Below are positions 34,015 to 42,481 of a stretch of DNA of 64,000 bases, one piece after another (positions within the stretch are counted from its first letter, which is position 1; each line of letters opens with the position of its first letter). Below the pieces are notes generated by a model that was given only the letters and a program-made list of their open reading frames with translations, made no database searches and was not told the origin of the DNA. This stretch comes from Streptomyces sp. CBMA152 (lineage in GTDB: Bacteria > Actinomycetota > Actinomycetes > Streptomycetales > Streptomycetaceae): NCBI RefSeq assembly GCF_014596475.1, contig NZ_MECJ01000038.1:1-64000 (forward strand). Reading direction: 5' to 3'. Position numbers and translations under genes: made by a program.

Positions 34015-35268
34015 TCAGCGCGACCGGGCGGGGGAGCGGGTGGCCCGGGGCGCGGGGGCGGGCCGGGGTGCGGCGGACTCGCGCAGATGCATCGCGCGCA
34101 GCACGATCTCGGTGGCGAACCGGTGGTCGGGGTCGCTCAGACGGCGGCCGAACGCCGCGTCCAGGTTCCGCATGCGATAGCGGACCGTCTGCGGGTGGAT
34201 GTGCAGCGCCTCGCCGATCTGGGCGGCGGTGCCACGGGTCGCGAGCCAGGTGCGCAACGTCTCGGTGAGCCGGGCGCGGCGGGTCGCCGTCTGGCCCTGG
34301 AGCGGCGCCAGTTCACGCGCCGCGAGCTGCTCGACGAGCGCCGGGTCGGACATCAGGAGCAGCGTGACCAGATGGTCCGCGCAGTGGATGACCGGCGCCT
34401 CCTTGATGATCCCCGCCTGGGCGAGTCCGAGCGTCTGGCGCGCCCAGCGCAGCGAGTCGCCCGCACCGGCGAGCGCCACCGTGGGACCGACCGCCGCCCG
34501 CGCCCCCGCGAGCGCCTGGGCCAGTGCCTGATGGCGGCCGGTGTCCATGGCACCCGGCACCAGGAGGTACGGCTGGGGGTCGCCCAGATCCATCAGCATG
34601 TCGCCGTGCAGCGCGGTACGGGCCGGGCGGGCGCCCGCGCTCAGGGCGACCAGGCACAGCTCCTCGGGAAGCCGCCAGCCCGCCCGGCCGGCGAGCTCGA
34701 CGAGGGTCGCCTGCGGCGTCGCGTTCCCGGACACGATCAGCCGCAGGATCTTTCTTCGTAACTCGTCGGGACCCTCACCGGCCGACGCCCTGGCCTCCAG
34801 ATACCCCTCGCTGGCCAGTGCCTCCAACTGGTCCATGTACGCGAAGAGGGTGTCCGCGAACGAGAGCATGAAGACGGGGGAGAGTTTGTAGCGCTTGCCC
34901 AGCTTCTTGGTGTGGCGCAGCGCGACGCGCGCGCCCACCCGGAAGGTGCCGCGCAGGGTGTCGAGGCTCCGGCCCTCGGCGGCGGCGTACCGGCCGAAGG
35001 TGCGGATCATCTCGTCGCGCAGCGGCGAGGGCACCGAGGGCCGCACCACCTGGTCGACGAAGATGGTCAGGCTCTGCTCGATCGCCGAGTGCACGAACCG
35101 GCCGTGCGGTCCCGCGATGACCTCCGCGTACTCCGGATACGCGCGCAGCACCTCCGCCTTGATCTCGTCGAGCAGCGACGGGAGTTCGGGCCGCATGATG
35201 GTGGCGAGCTCCCGGGGGATCGGTCCCAGCTGCTCGCCGGAGGCCGAGGTGTGGAGGGCGTTCGGCAT
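34015..35268 (-). CDS. PucR-family helix-turn-helix regulator
   Basis: A 417-aa regulator. An N-terminal RsbRD-like helical region (YPEYAEVIAGPHGRFVHSAIEQSL, then RTFGRYAAAEGRSLDTLRGTFRVGARVAL) precedes a GGDEF-like middle. The C-terminal PucR helix-turn-helix lies near 365-395 (ALHIHPQTVRYRMRNLDAAFG). PucR-type proteins respond to purine-catabolism or similar signals. ATG 35268 was chosen with AAAGGGA upstream; the in-frame extension to 35370 lacks a ribosome site. The C-terminus is Pro/Arg/Ala-rich and low in complexity. Confidence 0.82.
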   Translation of the reverse strand: MPNALHTSASGEQLGPIPRELATIMRPELPSLLDEIKAEVLRAYPEYAEVIAGPHGRFVHSAIEQSLTIFVDQVVRPSVPSPLRDEMIRTFGRYAAAEGRSLDTLRGTFRVGARVALRHTKKLGKRYKLSPVFMLSFADTLFAYMDQLEALASEGYLEARASAGEGPDELRRKILRLIVSGNATPQATLVELAGRAGWRLPEELCLVALSAGARPARTALHGDMLMDLGDPQPYLLVPGAMDTGRHQALAQALAGARAAVGPTVALAGAGDSLRWARQTLGLAQAGIIKEAPVIHCADHLVTLLLMSDPALVEQLAARELAPLQGQTATRRARLTETLRTWLATRGTAAQIGEALHIHPQTVRYRMRNLDAAFGRRLSDPDHRFATEIVLRAMHLRESAAPRPAPAPRATRSPARSR

Positions 35269-35707
35269 GCGGGGGTCCCTTTCACTGGCCGCGACGTTCG
35301 GCTCGACGGTCGGCGGTCGGCGCGAGTGGGTGACGCCCCGCAGGCCCCGGTCCCGGGCCGCCGTCAGCACACAGTCAACTCACAACATCTGCAACATAGA
35401 CCAGCCCGGGCCCGAAGGCACCCGTGCGGACGGGGAAATGTGTGGGAGGCATCGGGTGCGTGTTCCGGCCGCCCGCAAAGGCAAGGCCGTTGACTCGTGT
35501 ACGAAATTCCCGTGGTGTTGTTCGTGCCTGCGGCATAACGCTCGTACGCATGGCACTACGGCCGGATTCGACCCTCTGCTATTGCACGGTCGCATTACCC
35601 GCGCATAGCGTCGGCGCTGCCACGGGCCGACGCCCTCGCCACCCCTCTCGGCGAGCGATCGACGTCCGTTCCGGGGGCCGCGGCCCCTGCCCCAGGAAGC
35701 GGCCCCA

Positions 35708-35756
35708 GGCGGGGCCCCGCGATCCGTCCCCCCGGATCGTGGGGCCCCGCCCTTTT
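35708..35756 (+). terminator. Strong intrinsic terminator with T-run, no upstream gene
   Basis: GGCGGGGCCCC-GC-GATCC pairs with GGATC-GT-GGGGCCCCGCC around a C-rich loop and is followed by CTTTT on the + strand only. Nothing annotated on the + strand lies within 35 kb-scale reach upstream except the leftward PucR gene, so it ends an unknown rightward RNA or acts in a leader. Confidence 0.65.
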
Positions 35757-35879
35757 GCGTGCTCGGGATGTGTGCCGCGGTTGATAAAGCGAGCAACCGG
35801 AATTGTGGCGCCGGTGACAAATACCGGGCGCTGGGCGAGGAGATCGAAGATTCGCACGGAACCGGTATTGCGACCGAGG

Positions 35880-35895
35880 GTTACTCGTACGTAAC
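35880..35895. promoter_or_regulatory. Palindrome A, shared with DUF6801 genes
   Basis: GTTAC-TCGTAC-GTAAC, 80 bases before the first gene of the mce unit. It is related to the palindromes at 53163-53178, 53024-53035 and 56749-56760 (common TTACTC/GAGTAA half-site). Confidence 0.5.
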
Positions 35896-35974
35896 GTCAC
35901 GGCGACACGGCTCGTTCGAGGCGGCGCAACCGCTATTCCGGGGTGAACCAGGGGCGAATCAGGGGAGAAGGGCC

Positions 35975-37435
35975 ATGAGTGGTGCATTCGACCGGCGCCG
36001 CGCGGCCATGGCCGCCGCGCTGGGCATCCTCGCGCTTCTCCTCGGTCTCGTTCCGGCATCCGGGACGATTGCGCGGGACCGGAAGACGGGCGTTCAGGCC
36101 ATTTATGACTGTACGTCAGGGACCGTACGAAGTCGGGCCGTTGTGGACTTCGACGCGGCATATCCGCAGGGTGGTCGACCGGGGCAGCCGTTACGGGTCG
36201 AGGGGTTCACCGTACGCCCCGAGCTCACCCCCGAGGTGGTCGCGGCGCTGATGCCCACTGGCACCACCGAGCTCTCCGGGACCGCCCGCCTCGCCGTCGA
36301 GGTCGCCCAGAACGGACGCACTGTCGCGGCCGACTGGTCGGGGCTTGTCGCACCTCGCGTCGTGCTGGACGCGGGTGGCTCGCGGCCGGCTTTCGGGGGT
36401 GAGGTGCCGATGGTGACGGTTGCGGGGGCGGGTGAAGTAACGCTCACCGCACGGGAGTTGATGCTCACGTTGCTGCCATCCAGGGGAGCGGTAGCGTCTG
36501 AGGGAAGCGCGACGCCCGCGCCCGTGTCTGGTACTCCCACCCCGTCCCCGGCGCCCGGCCCGGTCGAGCTGCGCTGCTCGCCGGAGACCCCGCCCGGCCC
36601 GCTTCTCGCCGCCTGGCCCGTGGCCGAGCCCGCGACCGGCGGCCCCCCGGACGTCCACACAGCCACCCCGACACCGACCACCAACGCCCCCAGGACGACC
36701 CCGCCCCCCATCCAAGTCGGCCCCGGCAAGCTCGGCCAAGCGCCCAACTGTCCGGCCGACCTCCCGCCCGGCGAGCTCGACCGGACGCGGTTGCCGCAGC
36801 CCCCGCCCGGTGCGACCGAGAGCCGGCTCGACGCCTCGCTCTGTGTGGTGGCCGTCGGCTACGCCACCGTCGCCAAGCTCGGCAGCGCGCTGGTCATCAA
36901 CGATCCGCACGGCACCCCCGGGCTGCTCCACCTCGACCTCGGCAAGCGCACGGTGAGCGCCCCCGACTACGACGAGTCGGACTCGGTCGGCATCCTGGGC
37001 TTCCCCGACGCCGAGGCCACCTTCCTCGCCTTCGGCTTCCAACCCACCAGCGCGAAGGTCCACTTCGAGGCGGGGCCGGTCACCGTCGTCAACATCCGGC
37101 GCGGCCGGACGTTCACCACCGCCATCGCCTACCGCCAGTACCTGCGCCTGTACGACCTGCGCGTCAACGGCGTCCCGATGGACGTCGGGCCGCACTGCCG
37201 GACCTCGCGCCCGATCGACACGGCCCTCTCCGGTGCGTACGACTTCCTCACCGGCGGGGTCCTCGACGGGAAGATCGCCATCCCGCCGTTCGCGGGGTGC
37301 GGCAGCCGGGGCGAGGACCTGTCGCCGCTGTTCACCGCCACCCTGTCGGGCCCGGGCAACCCCGTCCGGATCCAGCAGGGGCGGCTCGCGGGGGCCGGCA
37401 GCGCCCCGCCCGTCCCCGAACTGCCCAAGCGCTGA
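35975..37435 (+). CDS. Secreted DUF6801-like protein, first gene of the mce unit
   Basis: A 486-aa exported protein. A signal peptide (about 1-33) is followed by a beta-rich domain starting AIYDCTSGTVRS with LRVEGFTV and TARLAVEVAQNG. It resembles, strand for strand, the DUF6801 domain of three proteins encoded at 51-57 kb. A Pro/Thr-rich linker (about 180-240, TPTPTTNAPRTTPPP) leads to a second globular half (LDASLCVVAVGYATVAKLGSALVIND to the end) with several cysteines. No C-terminal anchor is visible. The stop is 14 bases before mceG, so it is almost certainly co-transcribed with the transporter and may deliver or receive its lipid. DUF6801 membership is judged by eye. Confidence 0.65.
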   Translation: MSGAFDRRRAAMAAALGILALLLGLVPASGTIARDRKTGVQAIYDCTSGTVRSRAVVDFDAAYPQGGRPGQPLRVEGFTVRPELTPEVVAALMPTGTTELSGTARLAVEVAQNGRTVAADWSGLVAPRVVLDAGGSRPAFGGEVPMVTVAGAGEVTLTARELMLTLLPSRGAVASEGSATPAPVSGTPTPSPAPGPVELRCSPETPPGPLLAAWPVAEPATGGPPDVHTATPTPTTNAPRTTPPPIQVGPGKLGQAPNCPADLPPGELDRTRLPQPPPGATESRLDASLCVVAVGYATVAKLGSALVINDPHGTPGLLHLDLGKRTVSAPDYDESDSVGILGFPDAEATFLAFGFQPTSAKVHFEAGPVTVVNIRRGRTFTTAIAYRQYLRLYDLRVNGVPMDVGPHCRTSRPIDTALSGAYDFLTGGVLDGKIAIPPFAGCGSRGEDLSPLFTATLSGPGNPVRIQQGRLAGAGSAPPVPELPKR

Positions 37436-37449
37436 GGAGCCGCCGAGCC

Positions 37450-38481
37450 ATGGGAATCGACGTGGTCGTCGAGGGGCTGACCAAGACCTTCGGACGGCAG
37501 ACCATCTGGCAGGACGTCACGCTCACCCTGCCCGCCGGGGAGATCAGCGTGATGCTCGGCCCCTCCGGCACCGGCAAGACGGTCTTCCTCAAGGCGATCG
37601 TGGGACTGCTGCGGCCGGACGCGGGCCGGGTGCTGGTCGACGGCGTCGACATGGCCAACAGCCGTGAACGGGACGTCTACGAGGCCCGCAAGCTCTTCGG
37701 GCTGCTCTTCCAGGACGGGGCGCTGTTCGGCTCGATGACGCTCTTCGACAACATCGCCTTCCCGCTGCGCGAGCACACCCGTAAGAAGGAGTCGGAGATC
37801 CGCCGGATCGTCATGGAACGCATGGACACCGTCGGACTGGCCGGTGCGGAACGGAAGTTGCCCGGGGAGATCTCCGGCGGGATGCGCAAGAGGGCCGGGC
37901 TCGCCCGGGCCCTGGTGCTCGACCCGCAGATCATCCTCTGCGACGAACCGGACTCCGGCCTCGACCCGGTCCGTACCTCGTACCTCTCGCAACTGCTCAT
38001 CGACATCAACACCGAGCTCGACGCGACGATGCTGATCGTCACCCACAACCTCGACATCGCCACCACCGTCCCCGACAACATGGGCATGCTGTTCTGCCGC
38101 GACCTCGTCGCGTTCGGGCCCCGTGAGGTGCTGCTGACCAGCGAGGAGCCGGTGGTCGAGCAGTTTCTCGGCGGACACCGGGCCGGGCCCATCGGGATGT
38201 CCGAGGAGAAGGACCGGGCGACCATCGCCCGCGAGGCCTCGCACGGCCTCGTCGCGGGCCCGCCCACCCGGCGCACGGTCGCCCCCCAACTCCAGCCCAC
38301 CCCCGGCCTGCCGGTCCGCCGTGCGGTCCAGCGCCGCCGCGACCGGGTGCGCGGGCTGCTCGACTCCCTGCCGCCGGCGGCCCGCGCGGCCGTCGAGGCG
38401 GACCTGAGCGGAGTCCCGGACGGCGACACGCTCGTACGGACCCGGCCGCTGTCCACGTACGACGGCGGAGCGCCCGCGTGA
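37450..38481 (+). CDS. mceG: Mce transporter ATPase (MceG/Mkl)
   Basis: A 343-aa cytoplasmic ATPase that powers the YrbE/Mce lipid importer. It has Walker A GPSGTGKT (about 38-45), the Mkl-type signature EISGGMRKRAGLARAL instead of LSGGQ, Walker B IILCDEPDSGLDPV and the H-loop VTHNLDIA. About 90 C-terminal residues extend beyond the ATPase core, as in mycobacterial Mkl, where the tail is needed for stability. Its presence inside the operon (mycobacteria keep mkl elsewhere) is typical of Streptomyces. The stop overlaps the first yrbE start. Confidence 0.92.
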   Translation: MGIDVVVEGLTKTFGRQTIWQDVTLTLPAGEISVMLGPSGTGKTVFLKAIVGLLRPDAGRVLVDGVDMANSRERDVYEARKLFGLLFQDGALFGSMTLFDNIAFPLREHTRKKESEIRRIVMERMDTVGLAGAERKLPGEISGGMRKRAGLARALVLDPQIILCDEPDSGLDPVRTSYLSQLLIDINTELDATMLIVTHNLDIATTVPDNMGMLFCRDLVAFGPREVLLTSEEPVVEQFLGGHRAGPIGMSEEKDRATIAREASHGLVAGPPTRRTVAPQLQPTPGLPVRRAVQRRRDRVRGLLDSLPPAARAAVEADLSGVPDGDTLVRTRPLSTYDGGAPA

Positions 38482-39302
38482 GCGCCCCGGCCGAGTCGGT
38501 GAGCGGCCCCGGCGCGCCCTCGCCCCGGCCCCCGCTACGGATCCTCAACCCGCTGCGCGAGACGGGCAAGCTGTTCGCGCTCGGCTGGACCGTGGTGCGC
38601 CTCACGTTCCGGCGGCCGTTCCAGGTGCGGGAGTTCATCGAGCAGTTCTGGTTCATCGCCAGTGTGACCATCCTGCCCGCGATGCTGGTGACGATCCCGT
38701 TCGGCGCGGTCATCGCGCTCCAAGTGGGCTCGCTCATCGAGCAGTTCGGCGCCCAGTCGTTCACCGGCGGCGCGAGCGTCCTCGTCCTGGTCCAGCAGGC
38801 CAGTCCGCTGATCGTGTCGCTGCTGATCTCGGGGGTGGCGGGCTCGGCGATCTGTGCGGACCTGGGCTCGCGGACGATCCGCGAGGAGCTGGACGCCATG
38901 GAGGTCATGGGCGTCTCCCCGGTGCAGCGTCTCGTCGTACCGAGGGTGCTGGCGGTGATGTCGGTCGGGCTGCTTCTGAACGGCCTGGTCTCGGTCGTCG
39001 GCACGCTCGGCGGCTACTTCTTCAACGTGATCATGCAGCACGGCACCCCCGGCGCGTATCTGGCCAGCTTCTCCTCGCTCGCCCAGCTCTCCGACCTGCT
39101 GATCGGCGAGTTCAAGGCGGTGGTCTTCGGCTTCATCGCCGGGGTCGTCGCCGCCTACCGGGGCCTCAACCCCAAGGGCGGCCCGAAGGGTGTCGGCGAC
39201 GCCGTGAACCAGTCGGTGGTCTTCACCTTCCTGATCCTGTTCTTCGTGAACATGGTGCTGACGGCGTTCTACCTCCAGCTCGTCCCGTCGAAGGGGCTCT
39301 GA
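38478..39302 (+). CDS. yrbEA: MlaE/YrbE-family permease A
   Basis: A 274-aa integral membrane permease of the MlaE family with five to six helices. Family features are visible in FIEQFWFIASVTILPAML, EELDAMEVMGVSPVQRLVVPR (the EExxAL-like coupling loop that contacts MceG) and LNPKGGPKGVGDAVNQS near the C-terminus. It forms a heterodimer with the next gene product. GTG start overlaps the mceG stop; one base separates it from the next gene. Confidence 0.92.
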   Translation: MSAPAESVSGPGAPSPRPPLRILNPLRETGKLFALGWTVVRLTFRRPFQVREFIEQFWFIASVTILPAMLVTIPFGAVIALQVGSLIEQFGAQSFTGGASVLVLVQQASPLIVSLLISGVAGSAICADLGSRTIREELDAMEVMGVSPVQRLVVPRVLAVMSVGLLLNGLVSVVGTLGGYFFNVIMQHGTPGAYLASFSSLAQLSDLLIGEFKAVVFGFIAGVVAAYRGLNPKGGPKGVGDAVNQSVVFTFLILFFVNMVLTAFYLQLVPSKGL

Positions 39303-39303
39303 C

Positions 39304-40146
39304 ATGGCGCTCCTTGACCGAGGCCGCGGCAGCGGCGAGCCGAGTCGGCTGTTCGCCTGGCTCGACCGCCCCGGCGACGAGCTCCTCTTCTATCTGCGCG
39401 CCCTCCTCTCGATCCCGCGCGCGGTCCGCCGCTACCCCAAGGAGATCCAGCGTCTGCTCGCCGAAGTCTCCTTCGGCACCGGCGGGTTGAGCGTGATCGG
39501 CGGCACGGTCGGCGTGATGATCGGCATCACCGTTTTCACCGGTACGGTCGTCGGCCTCCAGGGATACGCGGCGCTCAGCCAGATCGGCACCGACGCCTTC
39601 ACCGGCTTCGTCTCCGCGTACTTCAACACCCGCGAGATCGCCCCGCTGGTCGCCGCGCTCTCGCTCTCCACCACGGTCGGCGCGGGCTTCACCGCGCAGC
39701 TCGGCGCGATGCGCATCAACGAAGAGGTGGACGCCCTGGAGAGCATGGGCGTGCGCCCGATGCCGTACCTCGTCTCCACCCGGATCGTCGCCGGGGCCGT
39801 GGCGATCGTCCCGCTGTACGGGATCGGGCTGCTGGGGTCGTATCTGGCGTCCCGGATGGTGACGATCCTCTTCAACAACCAGTCCACCGGCACCTACGAC
39901 CACTACTTCGCGCTGTTCCTCTCGCCGACCGACGTACTGCTGTCGTTCCTCAAGGTGCTGGTCTTCAGCGTTCTGGTGATCATGGCGCACTGCTACTACG
40001 GCTTCCGCGCGAGCGGCGGCCCGGCGGGCGTCGGGGTGGCCGTGGGCCGCTCGGTGCGGACCGCGATCGTGCTGATCAGCGTCACCGACTTCTTCCTCAG
40101 CCTGGCGCTGTGGGGCGCCACGACCACGGTGAAGGTCGCGGGATGA
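39304..40146 (+). CDS. yrbEB: MlaE/YrbE-family permease B
   Basis: A 280-aa second permease of the Mce importer. The N-terminus is longer and hydrophilic (to about residue 25). The conserved ATPase-coupling loop reads INEEVDALESMGVRPMPYLVSTR, and the terminal helix is preceded by FRASGGPAGVGVAVGRSVR. Its ATG follows the yrbEA stop after one base and its own stop overlaps the mceA ATG (ATGA), giving fixed ratios of the complex components. Confidence 0.92.
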   Translation: MALLDRGRGSGEPSRLFAWLDRPGDELLFYLRALLSIPRAVRRYPKEIQRLLAEVSFGTGGLSVIGGTVGVMIGITVFTGTVVGLQGYAALSQIGTDAFTGFVSAYFNTREIAPLVAALSLSTTVGAGFTAQLGAMRINEEVDALESMGVRPMPYLVSTRIVAGAVAIVPLYGIGLLGSYLASRMVTILFNNQSTGTYDHYFALFLSPTDVLLSFLKVLVFSVLVIMAHCYYGFRASGGPAGVGVAVGRSVRTAIVLISVTDFFLSLALWGATTTVKVAG

Positions 40147-41450
40147 GCGCGCCGGTGCGGGAGCGGACGGCTACTGTCAGGGCGCGCCCGGCGGACCGGG
40201 TGCTCGCCCGCCGCCGCAGGCTGGCCGGGTTGCTCTATCTGCTGCTTCCGCTCGCCCTGGTGTGGGTCTCGCTGGCCGTCTACCGCCATGACTTCGAGGA
40301 CACCGCCCGGGTGGTCGTGGAGACCGGCTCGGTCGGCAACGAGATGCGCCCGGACGCCGACGTGAAGCTGCGCGGCGTGGTCGTCGGGCGGGTCGAGAAG
40401 ATCGACACGGACGGCGAGACCGCCCGACTCACTCTCGCCCTCAAGCCGGACCGGTTGCGCCGGGTGCCCTCGGACGTAACCGCCCAACTGCTGCCCACCA
40501 CCCTCTTCGGCCAGCGCTACGTGGCGCTCGTCCCGCCCGCACAGCCCTCGGCGCGGCCCCTGGCGGCGGGCAGTGTCATCCCGCGCGACCGCAGCCACAA
40601 CGCCGTCGAGCTGGAGAACGCCCTCGACAACCTGCTGCCGCTGCTCACCGCCGTACAGCCGCAGAAGCTGTCGGCGACGCTCACCGCCGCATCGGACGCG
40701 CTGCGCGGACGCGGCGACCGGATCGGCGCGTCGATGGGTCAACTGGACGCGTATTTACGGAAGTTCAACCCCGACCTGCCCGTCCTCAACCGGGACGTCG
40801 AGGCGTTCGTGAAGATGAGCGGTGGGTACGCGGACGCGGCGCCGGACATCGTCGACGCGCTGTACGACGCGACCACCACCAGCGCGACGCTCGCCGCCGA
40901 GCAGCGCAAGCTCTCGGCCGCGTACGCGGCCGTGACCACGTCGGCGCAGAACCTGACCCCCTGGATCCGGCAGAACCGGTCCAACCTCATCCGGGTCACC
41001 GCCGCGAGCCGCCCCCCGCTCCAGATCTTCGGCCGCTACGCCCCGGCCTTCCCCTGCACCCTCCAGACCCTCGCCGACTTCGTCCCCGCGATGGACCGCG
41101 CCCTGGGCAAGGGTACCGACGAGCCCGGGCTGCACGTGGACGTGACGGTGGTCCAGGACCGGGGCCCTTACCAGCCCGGCCGCGACACCCCGCGCTACAC
41201 CGCGACCGGCGGCCCGGCCTGCTACCCGGTGCCGTACGGCGGCGCCCCCGTGTCGGGCCGGGTCCCGGCGGCCGCAGCCCCGCTCACGACGGTCGGCGGC
41301 GGTCTTGGCGTCGCCAACTCGCCGCAGGAGAACGCCCTGGTGAACGAGGTGCTGGCGGCGGGGAGCAAGGCGGCGCCGACGGAACTGCCCGACTGGTCGA
41401 GCGTGCTCGCCGGGCCGCTGCTGCGGGGCACGGAGGTGAGACTGAGATGA
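40143..41450 (+). CDS. mceA: Mce family protein A
   Basis: A 435-aa protein with one N-terminal helix (about 25-46) that anchors it in the membrane. The MCE/MlaD beta-barrel domain follows (about 52-135; MRPDADVKLRGVVVGRVEKIDTDG, LLPTTLFGQRYVALVPP). A long alpha-helical region leads to a conserved C-terminal Mce1-type part with paired cysteines (APAFPCTLQTLADFVP, GGPACYPVPYGG). Six Mce proteins are expected to build a hexameric tube that carries lipid across the envelope. First of six mce genes, overlapping both neighbours. Confidence 0.92.
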   Translation: MSAPVRERTATVRARPADRVLARRRRLAGLLYLLLPLALVWVSLAVYRHDFEDTARVVVETGSVGNEMRPDADVKLRGVVVGRVEKIDTDGETARLTLALKPDRLRRVPSDVTAQLLPTTLFGQRYVALVPPAQPSARPLAAGSVIPRDRSHNAVELENALDNLLPLLTAVQPQKLSATLTAASDALRGRGDRIGASMGQLDAYLRKFNPDLPVLNRDVEAFVKMSGGYADAAPDIVDALYDATTTSATLAAEQRKLSAAYAAVTTSAQNLTPWIRQNRSNLIRVTAASRPPLQIFGRYAPAFPCTLQTLADFVPAMDRALGKGTDEPGLHVDVTVVQDRGPYQPGRDTPRYTATGGPACYPVPYGGAPVSGRVPAAAAPLTTVGGGLGVANSPQENALVNEVLAAGSKAAPTELPDWSSVLAGPLLRGTEVRLR

Positions 41451-42481
41451 GCCGCGCCTCCCTGACCGGCCCCATCGTCAAGTCGGCGATCTTCGTCCTG
41501 GTCACCGTGGTCGCCACCACCGTGCTCGCGCTCAGCGTCAGCAACACGGGCCTGGGCGACAAGGACGCGTACAAGGCGTGGTTCACCGACGCCACCGGAC
41601 TCGTCAAGGGCGATTCGGTACGGATCGCGGGTGTCCGGGTCGGTCAGGTCGAGTCGGTCGAGATCGTCCAACGGCGGTACGCACAGGTGAAGTTCTCGGT
41701 GGCCAAGGGCAGAGCGCTGCCCGCCACCAGCACCGCGTCCGTGAAATACCTCAACATGGTCGGGCAGCGCTATCTCGCCCTTGAGCGCGGTACGGGCCCG
41801 GCCGGGCAGGCGCCGCTGCGGCCCGGCGCGACGATCCCGCTGCGCCGCACCTCGCCCGCCCTCGACCTCACCCAGCTGTTCAACGGCTTCCAGCCGCTGT
41901 TCCAGGGGCTCTCCCCGGCCGACACCAACAAACTGGCCGGCTCGGTCGTCCAGGTGCTCCAGGGTGAAGGCCCCACGGTGGAAAGTCTGGTCGCCACCAT
42001 CGGCTCGGTCACCAGCACGCTCGCCGCCAAGGACGCGGTGATCGGGTCGGTCGTCGACAACCTCAACACCGTGCTGCGTACGGTCAACACGCGCGAGGCG
42101 CACGTCACTTCGCTCGTCGACACCCTCGACGACCTGGTGGCCGGTCTGTCGGCGGACCGCAAACCCATCGGGCAGGCCATCAGCGCCCTGTCGTCGCTGA
42201 CCACCAGCACGGCCGGTCTGCTCGACGACGGCCGGGCGCCACTGAAGAGCGGCATCGACCAGCTGGGCCGCGTCTCCGCGAACCTCGCCGACAACGGCAC
42301 GCTCCTCGAACAGTTCCTCCAGCGCACCCCGGCCAAGATGCGGGCCCTCACCCGCATCGCCTCGTACGGCTCCTGGCTGAACCTCTATCTGTGCGAGGCC
42401 AAGGTCACCGGGGTCACCACGGACGACGGCAGCCCGGCCCCCACGGGCCTCGCCCTCAAGGACCAGAGGTGCCGACGATGA
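41447..42481 (+). CDS. mceB: Mce family protein B
   Basis: A 344-aa protein: N-terminal helix (about 12-30), MCE domain (about 35-115, with ATGLVKGDSVRIAGVRVGQVESVE and YLNMVGQRYLALE), helical region, short C-terminus with LNLYLCEAKVTG. The C-terminal cysteines (LCEAK and DQRCRR) are typical for MceB. Overlaps mceA and mceC by four bases each. Confidence 0.92.
   Translation: MSRASLTGPIVKSAIFVLVTVVATTVLALSVSNTGLGDKDAYKAWFTDATGLVKGDSVRIAGVRVGQVESVEIVQRRYAQVKFSVAKGRALPATSTASVKYLNMVGQRYLALERGTGPAGQAPLRPGATIPLRRTSPALDLTQLFNGFQPLFQGLSPADTNKLAGSVVQVLQGEGPTVESLVATIGSVTSTLAAKDAVIGSVVDNLNTVLRTVNTREAHVTSLVDTLDDLVAGLSADRKPIGQAISALSSLTTSTAGLLDDGRAPLKSGIDQLGRVSANLADNGTLLEQFLQRTPAKMRALTRIASYGSWLNLYLCEAKVTGVTTDDGSPAPTGLALKDQRCRR

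Larger units (their letters stand above)
35269..35974. other. Gene-free 706-base region upstream of the mce unit
   Basis: No ORF with convincing Streptomyces codon use was found. It holds a strong rightward intrinsic terminator (35708-35756), a GC palindrome GGGGCCGCGGCCCC (about 35672-35685) and the GTTAC/GTAAC inverted repeat at 35880-35895. It is unusually AT-rich in places and probably contains the promoter of the mce unit, and possibly a short non-coding transcript. Confidence 0.6.

Noticed and set aside
33996..34020. Short direct repeat (GTTCCTCAGC twice) at the end of the PucR gene
   Set aside because: Two copies only, and no link to a mobile element or attachment site was visible.
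34015..35370. Longer start for the PucR regulator and for the XRE regulator at 14961-16028
   Set aside because: The extensions run through promoter-like sequence with no ribosome site and lie outside the conserved domains.
35560..35600. Possible tRNA T-arm-like string (GGATTCGACCC)
   Set aside because: No acceptor stem, anticodon arm or CCA-end pairing could be found around it.
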